Source: Sinorhizobium sp. B11 (GTDB lineage Bacteria > Pseudomonadota > Alphaproteobacteria > Rhizobiales > Rhizobiaceae). From it: a stretch of DNA of 64,000 nucleotides. A program made the translations under genes and the position numbers. The DNA lies in assembly GCA_039725955.1 (NCBI GenBank), contig CP091034.1, forward strand, positions 930,001-994,000. Direction: 5' to 3'. Positions 43,763-53,125 of this stretch are shown piece after piece. How positions within the stretch are numbered: position 1 is the stretch's first letter; every line of letters starts with the position of its first letter. Below the pieces are notes generated by a model. That model made no database searches, was not told the origin of the DNA, and saw nothing but the letters and a program-made list of their open reading frames with translations.

Positions 43763-45061
43763 TCAATGCGCCGCCTGCTGTGCTGGCCCGGGCAACTGAT
43801 CGGCATCGGTCAGGGTGCCGAGGAAAGCGACGATATCGTCGATTTCCGATTCCGTCAGTGCCGGCGGATCGCCGGGCTTGCGGCCGAAGGGCGGGTCCTG
43901 ATTGAGATTGCCCCAATAGGCTTCCGGTATATCGTCATATTTGCGGATCGTGCCGTCGGCGTTCTTCGGATACCAGCGGCCCGGATCGCTGTCGCGTGTG
44001 GCATAGAAGGAAACAACGTCGCGCAACGAGTGGAAATAGCCATTGTGGAAGAAGCTCTTCTTCAGTGCCACATTGCGTAACGTCGGCGTGCGGAACAGGC
44101 CGCAATAATCCGGCCGATCCTTGAAATCGGTACGCTGAGGGCCGCAAAGGCCGAGATCATGGTAGTTGGGATCGGCATTGGCCGGGATTGCCATGTTGCG
44201 CGGTACCGCGAGACCGAGGAAGCCGAAGTCGGAAAATTGCGGCGGCTCCCCGTCGTTGGCGGGCTCGCTCAGATGGCAGCTCGAACAGTTTCCCTTGGCC
44301 GGATCTTCGAAGAGTTCGCGCCCGTGAAGCTCTTGCGCCGTCAGGGTGCCCTTGCCGGCAAGAAAGGCGTCATAGCGGCTGGAATAGGGATAGAAGTCTG
44401 CGCCGCTCTGCTCGAAAGTGCTGAGCGCCTCGACTGCCCCTTGGAAGGCATCCCCGGCGTTGCCGAAGACATCCTGGCCGAAAATCTCCCTGAAATCGTC
44501 GGCATAGGCAGCCTTGCTGAGCGAGGCGACGACCTGGCTTTCGTCCTTGTTGCCCATTTCGAAAGGCGAAAGCAGCGGGATCTTCGCTTGGTCATAGCCG
44601 TGGTCCACGCGCCCGTCCCAGGTCAGGCCGCCCGTCGGCCCATTGTCGACGCTCTCGTCGCCTTCGTCCTCGGAATCGTAGAAATGCTCGGTGAAGGAAG
44701 GGACCGCCTGCAGGTAGCGCAAGGTCGGCACCGCGCGCAGGCCCGGCCGGTCCAGATGCGCCCCGCCCATTTCGACCGGTGTCGCGGTATCAGGAGCGAA
44801 ACCATGATGCGGGTCGTGACAGGAGGCGCAGGCCTGCATGCCGGAGGCCGAAAGCGAGGAATCGAAGAACATCTTGCGGCCGAGTTCCGTCATCGCCTCG
44901 GCGCGGGCATAGGCTTGTGCCCGCGACATCGGGCCGGGGTGCACGCCGCCGGTGACGGCCGCGCTGCTTTGCCGCAGGGGAAAAAGGCTGAAGCCAAGCG
45001 TGCTGGCCGCCAGACCAAGCGCCAGTCCGGACCGCAGAAGCCAGATAATCTTTGTCGCCAT
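43763..45061 (-). CDS. Di-heme cytochrome c peroxidase family protein
   Basis: 432 residues with an N-terminal signal segment. Two covalent heme sites are visible, CASCH at 78-82 and CSSCH at 259-263, and the region after each has the usual spacing of the bacterial di-heme peroxidase/MauG family. It likely reduces hydrogen peroxide (or oxidises a protein substrate) in the periplasm using electrons from cytochromes. It is longer than the classical enzyme (about 330 residues) with inserts such as YDSEDEGDESVDNGPTGG. Divergent from the phosphoesterase gene. Confidence 0.87.
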   Translation of the reverse strand: MATKIIWLLRSGLALGLAASTLGFSLFPLRQSSAAVTGGVHPGPMSRAQAYARAEAMTELGRKMFFDSSLSASGMQACASCHDPHHGFAPDTATPVEMGGAHLDRPGLRAVPTLRYLQAVPSFTEHFYDSEDEGDESVDNGPTGGLTWDGRVDHGYDQAKIPLLSPFEMGNKDESQVVASLSKAAYADDFREIFGQDVFGNAGDAFQGAVEALSTFEQSGADFYPYSSRYDAFLAGKGTLTAQELHGRELFEDPAKGNCSSCHLSEPANDGEPPQFSDFGFLGLAVPRNMAIPANADPNYHDLGLCGPQRTDFKDRPDYCGLFRTPTLRNVALKKSFFHNGYFHSLRDVVSFYATRDSDPGRWYPKNADGTIRKYDDIPEAYWGNLNQDPPFGRKPGDPPALTESEIDDIVAFLGTLTDADQLPGPAQQAAH

Positions 45062-45272
45062 GTCAGCGATTCCAACGAGTTAACATAATACATGCTCATG
45101 ATCGAACCTGACTGCAACAGATTGATGACGCGCGCGTACCGGCCGCAGCAACAACCCGCCCGATGTCACAAAGTTGATAGATGGCGGGAATAGCGTCTCG
45201 CCTGCGCTGGGTCTTTCCACGTCCGCCCGACGCCCCTCTAGCCACGCCCCCTTAGCCATGAGGTATCCCGCC

Positions 45273-46817
45273 ATGACCAGACTGAAATTCCTCCGCAATC
45301 TTTCGCTGGCCGGCTCGGCCATGCTGCCGCTGGCGCTTGCCACGGCCGCCCATGCAGCGCCCGCCGGCATGGACAAGATCCAGAATATCGTCGTCATCTA
45401 CGCTGAAAACCGCAGTTTCGATAACCTCTATGGCAGCTTTCCCGGCGCCAACGGCCTCGCCAATGCAAGCGAAAGCCAGGCACGCCAGCTCGATCGCGAT
45501 GGCGCGCCGCTTTCCGAACTGCCGCCTTCCTGGGGCGGTCTCACCGCCAAGGGTGTGACACCCGCCGTCACCGAGGCCCAGTCCGCTCACCTCGCCAATG
45601 CCGTCTTCTCGATCGACGATCCCAAGGGCTTTGCTCAATCGACCAATGTCATCACCCGCGACCTCTGGCACCGCTTCTACGAGGAGCAGATGCAGATCGA
45701 TGGCGGCAAGAACGACAAGTTCGTCGCCTGGGCTGATTCCGGCAGCCTCGTCATGGGCCACTATGACGGCTCGATCCTGCCGATGTGGCAGGTCGCCAAG
45801 AAATACGTCCTCGCCGACAACTTCTTCCAGGGTGGCTTCGGCGGCTCCTTCTTCAACCACTTCCAGCTGATCTGCGCCTGCGCGCCCTATTATGCGGATG
45901 CCGACAAGAGCCCCGCCAAGCCCACGATCGCCAAGGTCGATGCCGACGGCATTTCGCTGACCGTTGCCGAAAATGCACCAAAATCCGCGCTCGACGGTGC
46001 CCCGAAATTCGTCTCCGACGGCAACCTCACGCCGGATTTCTATGCCGTCAACACCATGCAGCCGCCCTACCAGCCGAGCGCCAATCCACCGGCCAAGGAC
46101 GGTGATGCAGCCTATGCCGATCCCTCGCAGCCCAACACCTTGCCGCCGCAGCACGAGATCACCATCGGCGATCTCCTGTCACTAAAGGGCGTCAGCTGGG
46201 CATGGTACGGCGGCGCATGGCAGGCAGCCCTCGATGGCAAGAACGCCACGCCGGTGCCGAACTTCCAGTTCCATCACCAGCCCTTCAACTACTTTGCCAA
46301 TTTTGCGCCGGGCACGCCCGCCCGCGCCGAGCATCTGAAGGACGGCGGCCTCGGCGGCGAAGGCTTCATCAAGGATATCGACGACGGCAAACTGCCGGCC
46401 GTTTCCTTCTACAAGCCGCAGGGCAACCTCAACGAACATGGTGGCTACGCCGATGTCTCGAGCGGTGACCAGCACCTCGCCGATCTCGTCTCCCATCTCG
46501 AAAAGAGCCCGCAATGGGGTCATATGCTCGTCATCGTCACCTATGACGAAAACGGCGGCTTCTGGGATCACGTCGCTCCGCCGAAGGCCGACCGCTGGGG
46601 CCCGGGCAATCGCATTCCAGCCTTCATCATCTCGCCCTATGCCAAGGGCGGCATGGTCGATCATACGCAATATGACACGACCTCGATCCTGCGCCTGATC
46701 ACGGCCCGTTACGACCTGCCGGTGCTTCCGGGCCTGCTTGCCCGCGACAGGGCGCTGGCGCTGAACAACGAGCCGCCGATGGGCAACCTGACGGCATCGC
46801 TCGACCTGACGCGCTGA
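45273..46817 (+). CDS. Secreted phosphoesterase (acid phosphatase/phospholipase C family)
   Basis: 514 residues with a signal peptide ending ATAAHAAPA. The phosphoesterase core has IQNIVVIYAENRSFDNLYGSFPG (ENRSFD metal/nucleophile motif), NFFQGGFGGSFFNHFQL, GHMLVIVTYDENGGFWDHVAPP and PAFIISPYAKGGMVDH, as in the AcpA/PlcC-like alkaline phosphatase superfamily. It probably releases phosphate from organic esters outside the cytoplasm. An in-frame ATG four codons earlier overlaps the GAGG site, so 45273 is preferred. Confidence 0.87.
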   Translation: MTRLKFLRNLSLAGSAMLPLALATAAHAAPAGMDKIQNIVVIYAENRSFDNLYGSFPGANGLANASESQARQLDRDGAPLSELPPSWGGLTAKGVTPAVTEAQSAHLANAVFSIDDPKGFAQSTNVITRDLWHRFYEEQMQIDGGKNDKFVAWADSGSLVMGHYDGSILPMWQVAKKYVLADNFFQGGFGGSFFNHFQLICACAPYYADADKSPAKPTIAKVDADGISLTVAENAPKSALDGAPKFVSDGNLTPDFYAVNTMQPPYQPSANPPAKDGDAAYADPSQPNTLPPQHEITIGDLLSLKGVSWAWYGGAWQAALDGKNATPVPNFQFHHQPFNYFANFAPGTPARAEHLKDGGLGGEGFIKDIDDGKLPAVSFYKPQGNLNEHGGYADVSSGDQHLADLVSHLEKSPQWGHMLVIVTYDENGGFWDHVAPPKADRWGPGNRIPAFIISPYAKGGMVDHTQYDTTSILRLITARYDLPVLPGLLARDRALALNNEPPMGNLTASLDLTR

Positions 46818-46833
46818 TCGTCACGATAACGTT

Positions 46834-46862
46834 GTCTTCTCCCCAGACATTGGGGAGAAGAC
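46834..46862. terminator. Strong hairpin between convergent genes
   Basis: Perfect 12-bp arms GTCTTCTCCCCA (46834-46845) and TGGGGAGAAGAC (46851-46862) around GACAT. No T-run. It separates the phosphoesterase gene and the aldo/keto reductase gene; a similar CTTCTCCCC hairpin is common in alphaproteobacterial gaps (recalled, not checked). Confidence 0.6.
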
Positions 46863-46880
46863 TTCTTGCTTTCGGATGTC

Positions 46881-47891
<1,011 letters not shown>

Positions 47892-48365
47892 CTCTCATCC
47901 TTTCTTCCGCCTCCTCATAGGAAGCGATTTTGCCGTCGAGGACGCGAAGGCAGGATTCGAGATCGGCCACATGGGCCCGGACATGCTCACGATGCTTTTT
48001 GAGCATCTCGCGACGCTCGCTGAAAGTGGCTTTCCCGCTACCGGCAAGCTTTGCATAAAGCAGCATGTCGCGGATCGGCATGCCGGTCGTCTTCAGACGG
48101 CCGAGAAACTCGATCCAGGAAAGGATTGAAGCGTCGTAGTCGCGTTGTCCGGATCGGTCGCGATCGGCATAGGGCAGCAGGCCGATACGCTCGTAATAAC
48201 GCAGCGTATGAGCCGACAGACCGCACCGTTTCGCGAGGTCACTGATCTTCATGAAACACCTGTTCTCGTCACGACGCCAAGGAAGCTACGGCTTCGAGCG
48301 CGCTCTAAGTCAAGAGGCTTTTTAAGGCTGATTTTGCAGTCGTCTTGTCCCTGGCTGCAGGAAGA

Positions 48366-48812
48366 TCACGCCAGGTATTGCAGGTCTCGCCTCAGCCCAT
48401 CCGCATTGCCCCCGGGCATTTTCGCCTCGAGCGACGCATGCGTGCTTTCCCAGATTGGCAGAGCCTTCTGCAGCACGGCTCGCCCCTCATCCGTCAGCCG
48501 GAGTAGCCGGCCGCGCCGGTCTTTCGGGTTGGGCACGATGTCGACCAACCCCCTGCGCTGCAGCGGTTTCAGCGCTGCCGTCAGCGTCGTCTGGTCCATG
48601 GCAAGCAGGCTTGCGACCGGGCCCATCGGCGGCGGTTCCGGCCGGTTCAAGGACATCAGCAGCGAGAACTGCCCGTTGGTCAATCCGACGGGCCGCAGCG
48701 CATCGTCGAACAGGCGGCCAAGCGCGCGGGCGGCGCGTTGTACGTGCAGGCAGAGGCACGTGTCGCGCACCAGAAGCGTCGTAGAAAATGGAATCATTAT
48801 CGCGTTTGACAT
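48366..48812 (-). CDS. MarR-family regulator
   Basis: 148 residues with the MarR winged helix (LTNGQFSLLMSLNR, MDQTTLTAALKPLQRRGLVDIVPNPKDRRGRLLRLTDEGR). It contains Cys18/Cys20 (DTCLCLH) near the N-terminus, which could sense thiol stress. It faces the DUF899-DUF1579-VOC genes with a perfect palindrome between; control of those genes is likely but inferred. The ATG at 48812 has a weak ribosome site. Confidence 0.82.
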   Translation of the reverse strand: MSNAIMIPFSTTLLVRDTCLCLHVQRAARALGRLFDDALRPVGLTNGQFSLLMSLNRPEPPPMGPVASLLAMDQTTLTAALKPLQRRGLVDIVPNPKDRRGRLLRLTDEGRAVLQKALPIWESTHASLEAKMPGGNADGLRRDLQYLA

Positions 48813-48823
48813 GACCCATTTCT

Positions 48824-48835
48824 ATTGATATCAAT
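48824..48835. promoter_or_regulatory. Palindromic candidate MarR operator
   Basis: ATTGATATCAAT is a perfect 12-bp palindrome 12 bases upstream of the MarR start and 68 bases before the divergent DUF899 gene, inside an AT-rich stretch. Confidence 0.6.
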
Positions 48836-48902
48836 CTATTTAGTCAAGAAGAGGAGACTATTTGCCGGAACGTGCCGGCCGCGCCGGAGGAGGGCGTAGA
48901 CC

Positions 48903-49646
48903 ATGCTGAACAAGGTAACTCAAAATCCCGTCGTTTCCCGCGAGCAATGGCTTGAAGCCCGCCGCTCCCTGCTCTCGAAAGAGAAGGAGGCGACGCATCT
49001 CCGAGACAAGGTGAATGCCGAACGCATGGCTTTGCCTTGGGTGAAGGTGGAGAAGGACTACACGTTCGACACGCCTCAGGGGCCGAAATCGCTCGCCGAC
49101 CTCTTCGATGGCCGCAGCCAGCTCATGGTCTATCACTTCATGTTCGGCCCCGAATGGGAAGCCGGATGCCCGGGCTGCTCGTTCCTGGCCGATCATCTCG
49201 ACGGCACGTTGGCTCACCTCAACCACCATGACGTCACCCTTGTTTCCGTCGCCCGCGCGCCGCTCGCCAAGATCGAGGCTTACAAGACGCGTATGGGCTG
49301 GAAATTTCCCTGGGTTTCGTCTTTCGGCAGCGACTTCAATTTCGACTATCACGTATCTTTCACGCCCGAGGACCTTGCCAAGGACAAGGTCTTTTACAAT
49401 TTCACTTCCGTAGCGCCTGATGAGGCCAATGACGAACTGCCCGGACTTTCGGCCTTCTACAAGAATGAGAAGGGTGAAGTGTTCCATACCTATTCGAGCT
49501 ACGCCCGCGGCGCGGAAGAAATTCTCGGCACGTTGATGATCCTGGATCATGCCCCCAAGGGTCGCAACGAGGATTCGACGATGGATTTCGTGAAGCGTCA
49601 CGATGAATATGAGGAAGCCCCCCAGGCCTCATCCTGCTGCCACTAA
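48903..49646 (+). CDS. DUF899 family thioredoxin-like protein
   Basis: 247 residues. The N-terminal region VSREQWLEARRSLLSKEKEATHLRDKV and the middle LMVYHFMFGPEWEAGCPGCSFLADHL with a CPGC redox-like motif mark the DUF899 family (thioredoxin-fold). The usual EKDYTFDTPQGPKSLADLF segment is present. Function is unknown; it ends in a Cys-Cys-His tail. First of three genes likely controlled by the divergent MarR-type regulator. Confidence 0.85.
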   Translation: MLNKVTQNPVVSREQWLEARRSLLSKEKEATHLRDKVNAERMALPWVKVEKDYTFDTPQGPKSLADLFDGRSQLMVYHFMFGPEWEAGCPGCSFLADHLDGTLAHLNHHDVTLVSVARAPLAKIEAYKTRMGWKFPWVSSFGSDFNFDYHVSFTPEDLAKDKVFYNFTSVAPDEANDELPGLSAFYKNEKGEVFHTYSSYARGAEEILGTLMILDHAPKGRNEDSTMDFVKRHDEYEEAPQASSCCH

Positions 49647-49695
49647 CGCAGTTCCCGCAAAACTGTCGTGTGGTTCTGCGTTTGGAATTGCGTGA
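49647..49695. repeat. Rhizobial-type palindromic intergenic repeat (copy 2)
   Basis: CGCAGTTCC at 49647 and GGAATTGCG at 49684-49692 bracket a core resembling copies 1 and 3 (GCAAAAC, GGTTCTGCG). The ends are imperfectly inverted. It lies directly after the DUF899 stop. Confidence 0.65.
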
Positions 49696-49735
49696 AGCAT
49701 CCAGCCAGCCATCCATCATCCGGAGGAGAAGGACG

Positions 49736-50200
49736 ATGAAGACTGCAGAAGTGCTGAAGGAGCATGCTTTCCTGGAGAAAATGGTCGGCGACTGGACCGT
49801 CGCCGCCTCAGACATGACCGGCGACAAGCCTTGGCAGGAGACCGTTCGCTCCCTGCAGGGCATCTGGTTCGTTGCCGAAGGAGCCGGTCAAATGAGCGAC
49901 GGCAAGCAGGCAACGACAATCCTGACCCTCGGCTACGACTCCAGCAAAGGCAAATATGTCGGCAGCTGGATCGGCTCGATGATGGATTACATGTGGGTCT
50001 ATGAGGGCGAGGTCGATCCCTCGGGAAATGTTCTGTCGCTCTACACCAGAGGGCCGGCCTTCGAAGGCGACGGTCTTGCTGATTATCGCGAGCAGATCGC
50101 CTTTCTCGACGACAATGTCAGGACCTTCACATCGAGCGCCAGGGAAGCCGACGGCACCTGGAAGCAGTTCATGGAAGTCAAATATACCCGCAAGGGCTGA
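49736..50200 (+). CDS. DUF1579 family protein
   Basis: 154 residues. HAFLEKMVGDWTVAASDMTG, GIWFVAEGAGQM, TILTLGYDSSKGKYVGSWIGSMMDYMWVYEG and EVKYTRKG match DUF1579, a lipocalin-like small beta-barrel family without known activity. GGAGGAGAAGGA directly before the ATG is a strong ribosome site. It is grouped with DUF899 and VOC genes, a combination seen in other proteobacteria (recalled). Confidence 0.82.
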   Translation: MKTAEVLKEHAFLEKMVGDWTVAASDMTGDKPWQETVRSLQGIWFVAEGAGQMSDGKQATTILTLGYDSSKGKYVGSWIGSMMDYMWVYEGEVDPSGNVLSLYTRGPAFEGDGLADYREQIAFLDDNVRTFTSSAREADGTWKQFMEVKYTRKG

Positions 50201-50220
50201 ATTCGCCGGGGCATCTCAAG

Positions 50221-50274
50221 CGCAATTCCAGCAAAAGTGCGAGAGCGGTTTTGTGTCCGGAATTGCGTGCAAAC
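50221..50274. repeat. Rhizobial-type palindromic intergenic repeat (copy 3)
   Basis: CGCAATTCC (50221-50229) and GGAATTGCG (50259-50267) are perfect inverted ends; the core reads AGCAAAAGTGCGAGAGCGG, then TTTTGTGTCC. Copy 2, 574 bp upstream, aligns along its length. Similar elements are widespread in rhizobial genomes. Confidence 0.7.
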
Positions 50275-50312
50275 AACGAGACAGAACTCAAGCGTGGACC
50301 GAGGAGAACACG

Positions 50313-51089
50313 ATGTCCAATACGCATGGCAAGTTCATATGGTGCGAACTGATGACGCCGGATCCCGATGCGGCGGCAAAATTCTACGGATCGGTCGTCG
50401 GCTGGACATCGAGCAAAATGCCGGCGGTGGACCAGCCGGAATATGTCATCTTCGAAGCAAACGGCGTCAGGGTCGCCGGCATGATGCCCTTTCCCGCAGA
50501 GCTGGAAGGGCAGGGCATCCCGCCGAACTGGACTGGTTATGTCGCCGTCGACAATGTCGATCAGTCGGCACGCGACTTTTCCGCAAATGGCGGCACCATC
50601 CGCCGCCAGCCTGCGGATATTCCAGGCATAGGCCGTTTCGCGGTCGTCGCCGATCCGGACGGAGCGGTGCTCTGCATCATGACGCCGCTGCCGATGGAAA
50701 ACCCGCCGCCGGAATTACCCTTCGACACGCCCGGCCATGTCGGCTGGCGCGAGCTCTATGCCAATGACGGGGCAAAGGCTTTCGACTTCTATTCCAGGCT
50801 CTTCGGCTGGACGAAGGATCATGACTTCGACATGGGGCCAATGGGCGTCTACCACATCTTCGCCGAACACGGAAAACAGACCGGCGGCATGATGACCCGC
50901 CCGCCTGAGGTCGGCATGGCCTTCTGGTCCTACTATTTCACCGTGCCCGCGCTCGATGCTGCGATCGAGCGCACCAATGCCGGCGGCGGCAAGGTCGTCA
51001 ACGGTCCGATGGAAGTCCCCGGCGGCTGGGTCTGCCAGGCCGTGGATCCGCAGGGAGCATTTTTCTGCCTCTCGGCGGCTGTGCGGTAG
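50313..51089 (+). CDS. VOC family (glyoxalase-like) protein
   Basis: 258 residues with two vicinal-oxygen-chelate repeats (about 6-125 and 137-255: FIWCELMTPDPDAAAKFYGSVVGW and VGWRELYANDGAKAFDFYSRLFGW). The metal ligand positions seem partly replaced, so it could bind a substrate rather than catalyse. GAGGAGAA precedes the ATG. Last gene of the group downstream of the MarR-type regulator. Confidence 0.88.
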   Translation: MSNTHGKFIWCELMTPDPDAAAKFYGSVVGWTSSKMPAVDQPEYVIFEANGVRVAGMMPFPAELEGQGIPPNWTGYVAVDNVDQSARDFSANGGTIRRQPADIPGIGRFAVVADPDGAVLCIMTPLPMENPPPELPFDTPGHVGWRELYANDGAKAFDFYSRLFGWTKDHDFDMGPMGVYHIFAEHGKQTGGMMTRPPEVGMAFWSYYFTVPALDAAIERTNAGGGKVVNGPMEVPGGWVCQAVDPQGAFFCLSAAVR

Positions 51090-51144
51090 TCATCGTCAAC
51101 AAGGAGGGAGCACGCATCCGCGCGCTCCCTCATCTCTGCAGGCC

Positions 51145-52665
51145 TTACCCAGCCCCTCCCACACTTGCAAAGAACCCTTCAGGACTCTCCACCTCCACGA
51201 GCTTATTCCGCTCGATCAGCCAGAAGCGGTTGCCGACCGCGCGCACGAAGCTGCGGTCGTGAGAGACGAGCAGGCAGCTCGCCTCATGCGCCAGCAGTTC
51301 GTTTTCCAGCGCTTCCTGACCCTCGATGTCGAGATGGTTCGTTGGCTCGTCGAGCAGGTAGAAGTTCGGCTGCGTCAGCCTGAGCACCAGCATGCCGAGC
51401 CGTGCCTTCTGCCCGCCCGAGAGCAGTTTGACCGGCTTGCCCTGCATCTCGATCGTCATGCCGGCGCCGGCAAGCAGTGAGCGCGCCCGCTGGTCGCCGA
51501 CATCGAAGCGGCGGATGATCGTCTGCAGCGGCGTGTCGGCATCGCTGAGATCGGCAAGCAGCTGATCGCCATAGCCGAGCACCAGCGAGGGCGTGGCCTT
51601 GATGCCTGCCTTTGCTGGCTCGGCGATCGCCGCGCGCAGCATGGAGATCAGCCGCGACTTGCCGGCGCCGTTGAGCCCGAGCAGTACGATGCGGTCGCCC
51701 TGGCAGATGAACTGCTTTCCCGTGCGGAAGAGCAGCGTGCCGTCAGGCGTGGTGACTTCCGCATCCTCAAGCGTGACCAACACCTTGGCATGCGTGCCGC
51801 GATTGGCCAGGCGGATTGCGCCTGCCGAACGCTCCAGATGCGCGGGCTTGGCCGTTTCCTCCAGCTTTTCGGCGCGCTGTTTCAACTGCTTTGTCTTGAC
51901 CACCAGCAGGTCGCTGCCGGAATTGATGCCGATATTGTTGAGCTTGGCCGCCTGTTTCCGCAACTGCTCGACCGTCTTCATATCCTTCTCGTAGCGCCGC
52001 GCATCGGATGCGTCCGCCTCGTCGAGTGCCGCTCTCGCCCGGCTGTAGGGCAGGGAGAAAACCGGCGATTGCTCCGGCCGCAGGAAGAGCGTCCGGTTGG
52101 TCGTCGCATCAAGGAAGGCGCGGTCGTGGCTGGAGATGATCACGGGCGTATCGCGCGGCAGCGCGTTTAACCAGTTTTCCACCTGCGCGATCTTTTCGAG
52201 ATCGAGATGGTTGGTCGGCTCGTCGAGCAACAGCACGTCCGGTTCGTTCACCGAGGTGCGGGCGATCAGTGCCAGCCGCTGCCAGCCGCCGCTGAGCTGC
52301 CGGAGCGGCCGCTCGCGCAATTCCTCGGGCACTTCGAGCGATTCCAGCACGACATCCGCACGCCAGCTTTCACCGTCGGCCTGATCGGGAGGAAGGGCGT
52401 GAAGCACGGCGTCACGGAAGCTGGCGTCGAGAAGTGCCGGCGGCACATTCTGCTCCACATGGCCGATGGTGAGACCGCGCGCCCTGGTGAGCTCGCCTTC
52501 GGTCGGTTCCAGCTTGCCGGTCATCAGGTTGAGCAGGGTGGATTTGCCGCGCCCGTTCGCAGCCACGAGGCCGATCCGGTCGCCGGCATTGACGACGAGA
52601 TTGAGCTTCGAAAACAGCGGCGCGGAGAGAACGATGCCGAGATTGCGGATATTGATGAGGGTCAT
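51145..52665 (-). CDS. ABC-F family ATP-binding protein
   Basis: 506 residues with two fused ABC domains and no membrane part. Domain 1: ANGRGKST (Walker A), LSGGWQR (signature), DVLLLDEPTNHLD (Walker B). Domain 2: LNGAGKSR, LSGGQKAR, FYLLDEPTNHLD. A charged linker (about 200-290) lies between. ABC-F proteins act at the ribosome, relieving stalls or protecting against antibiotics. A 23-codon leader ORF and two hairpins lie upstream at 52807-52913, a layout that suggests ribosome-mediated control. Confidence 0.9.
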   Translation of the reverse strand: MTLINIRNLGIVLSAPLFSKLNLVVNAGDRIGLVAANGRGKSTLLNLMTGKLEPTEGELTRARGLTIGHVEQNVPPALLDASFRDAVLHALPPDQADGESWRADVVLESLEVPEELRERPLRQLSGGWQRLALIARTSVNEPDVLLLDEPTNHLDLEKIAQVENWLNALPRDTPVIISSHDRAFLDATTNRTLFLRPEQSPVFSLPYSRARAALDEADASDARRYEKDMKTVEQLRKQAAKLNNIGINSGSDLLVVKTKQLKQRAEKLEETAKPAHLERSAGAIRLANRGTHAKVLVTLEDAEVTTPDGTLLFRTGKQFICQGDRIVLLGLNGAGKSRLISMLRAAIAEPAKAGIKATPSLVLGYGDQLLADLSDADTPLQTIIRRFDVGDQRARSLLAGAGMTIEMQGKPVKLLSGGQKARLGMLVLRLTQPNFYLLDEPTNHLDIEGQEALENELLAHEASCLLVSHDRSFVRAVGNRFWLIERNKLVEVESPEGFFASVGGAG

Positions 52666-52807
52666 GATCGTATCCTGGTCTTGCCAAGCGATCGCGCATA
52701 TCCGGGGCTTCCAGCCATCGACGGAAAAGCGCGTTATGCTTGGCGGATTATGAAATGCTTGCAGCTTGAACGGCGGGCATTCAGGTGCAGCAGTGCCACT
52801 AGGGGCA

Positions 52808-52843
52808 GACCAGGAAGAGATTTGCGAGAAACGGTCTCTGGTC
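52808..52843 (-). promoter_or_regulatory. Second hairpin upstream of the ABC-F gene
   Basis: GACCAG (52808-52813) can pair with CTGGTC (52838-52843), whose end overlaps the leader stop codon. AGAGA/TCTCT stretches allow alternative pairing inside. It follows the leader-peptide hairpin on the minus-strand mRNA. No T-run is seen. Confidence 0.4.
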
Positions 52844-52913
52844 AGCCCTGCAAACGCATCTGCAGGGCGTTGACTGGGCCACGCTGGCGATGATGCCGGA
52901 AATAGATGTTCAT
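52842..52913 (-). CDS. Putative 23-residue leader peptide upstream of the ABC-F gene
   Basis: An ATG at 52913 with AAGGAGGG seven bases upstream, the best ribosome site in the area, opens a 23-codon frame MNIYFRHHRQRGPVNALQMR then LQG, ending at TGA (52844-52842). Its 3' half contains a perfect 8-bp hairpin (52845-52868) and its end borders a second inverted repeat. A TTGTTT-N17-TATTTC promoter lies just upstream on the same strand. It is 176 bases before the ABC-F start. A strong site before a very short frame suggests a regulatory leader rather than a functional peptide. Confidence 0.5.
   Translation of the reverse strand: MNIYFRHHRQRGPVNALQMRLQG
52845..52868 (-). promoter_or_regulatory. 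Leader hairpin (ABC-F gene)
   Basis: GCCCTGCA (52845-52852) and TGCAGGGC (52861-52868) form a perfect 8-bp stem with an 8-base loop, overlapping the last codons of the putative leader peptide. A ribosome on the leader would melt it. Confidence 0.6.
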
Positions 52914-53125
52914 GCGCAGCCCTCCTTTCTTTCTCGATTGCACGAGGGAAATACCATTGCTCGCGCCTGGAAACAAGGGATCACGATGGAGATAGCCGCA
53001 TCGCACTCGCACCCTTTCACACCATGCCGGCAGAAATCAGCCACACCGAAGTCTTCATGTCGCGGCCGCTTTGATCCCGACACAATCGCCTCCTAGCGAT
53101 GTCAGGCGTCACAGGGAGGCACCGC
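52914..53125. other. Divergent intergenic region
   Basis: This is the promoter region of the ABC-F transcript (leftward, TTGTTT-N17-TATTTC near 52938-52977) and of the metal-dependent-hydrolase-like gene (rightward). A 68-codon plus-strand ORF at 52890-53096 has no ribosome site and is antisense to the leader; I do not call it. Confidence 0.5.

Noticed and set aside
46834..46862. The 12-bp hairpin as a possible attachment site or repeat element
   Set aside because: It lies between two convergent stop codons and no second copy or integrase is seen; a terminator-like hairpin is the simpler reading.
52890..53096. A 68-codon plus-strand ORF
   Set aside because: No ribosome site, no recognisable content, and it overlaps the putative ABC-F leader on the other strand.
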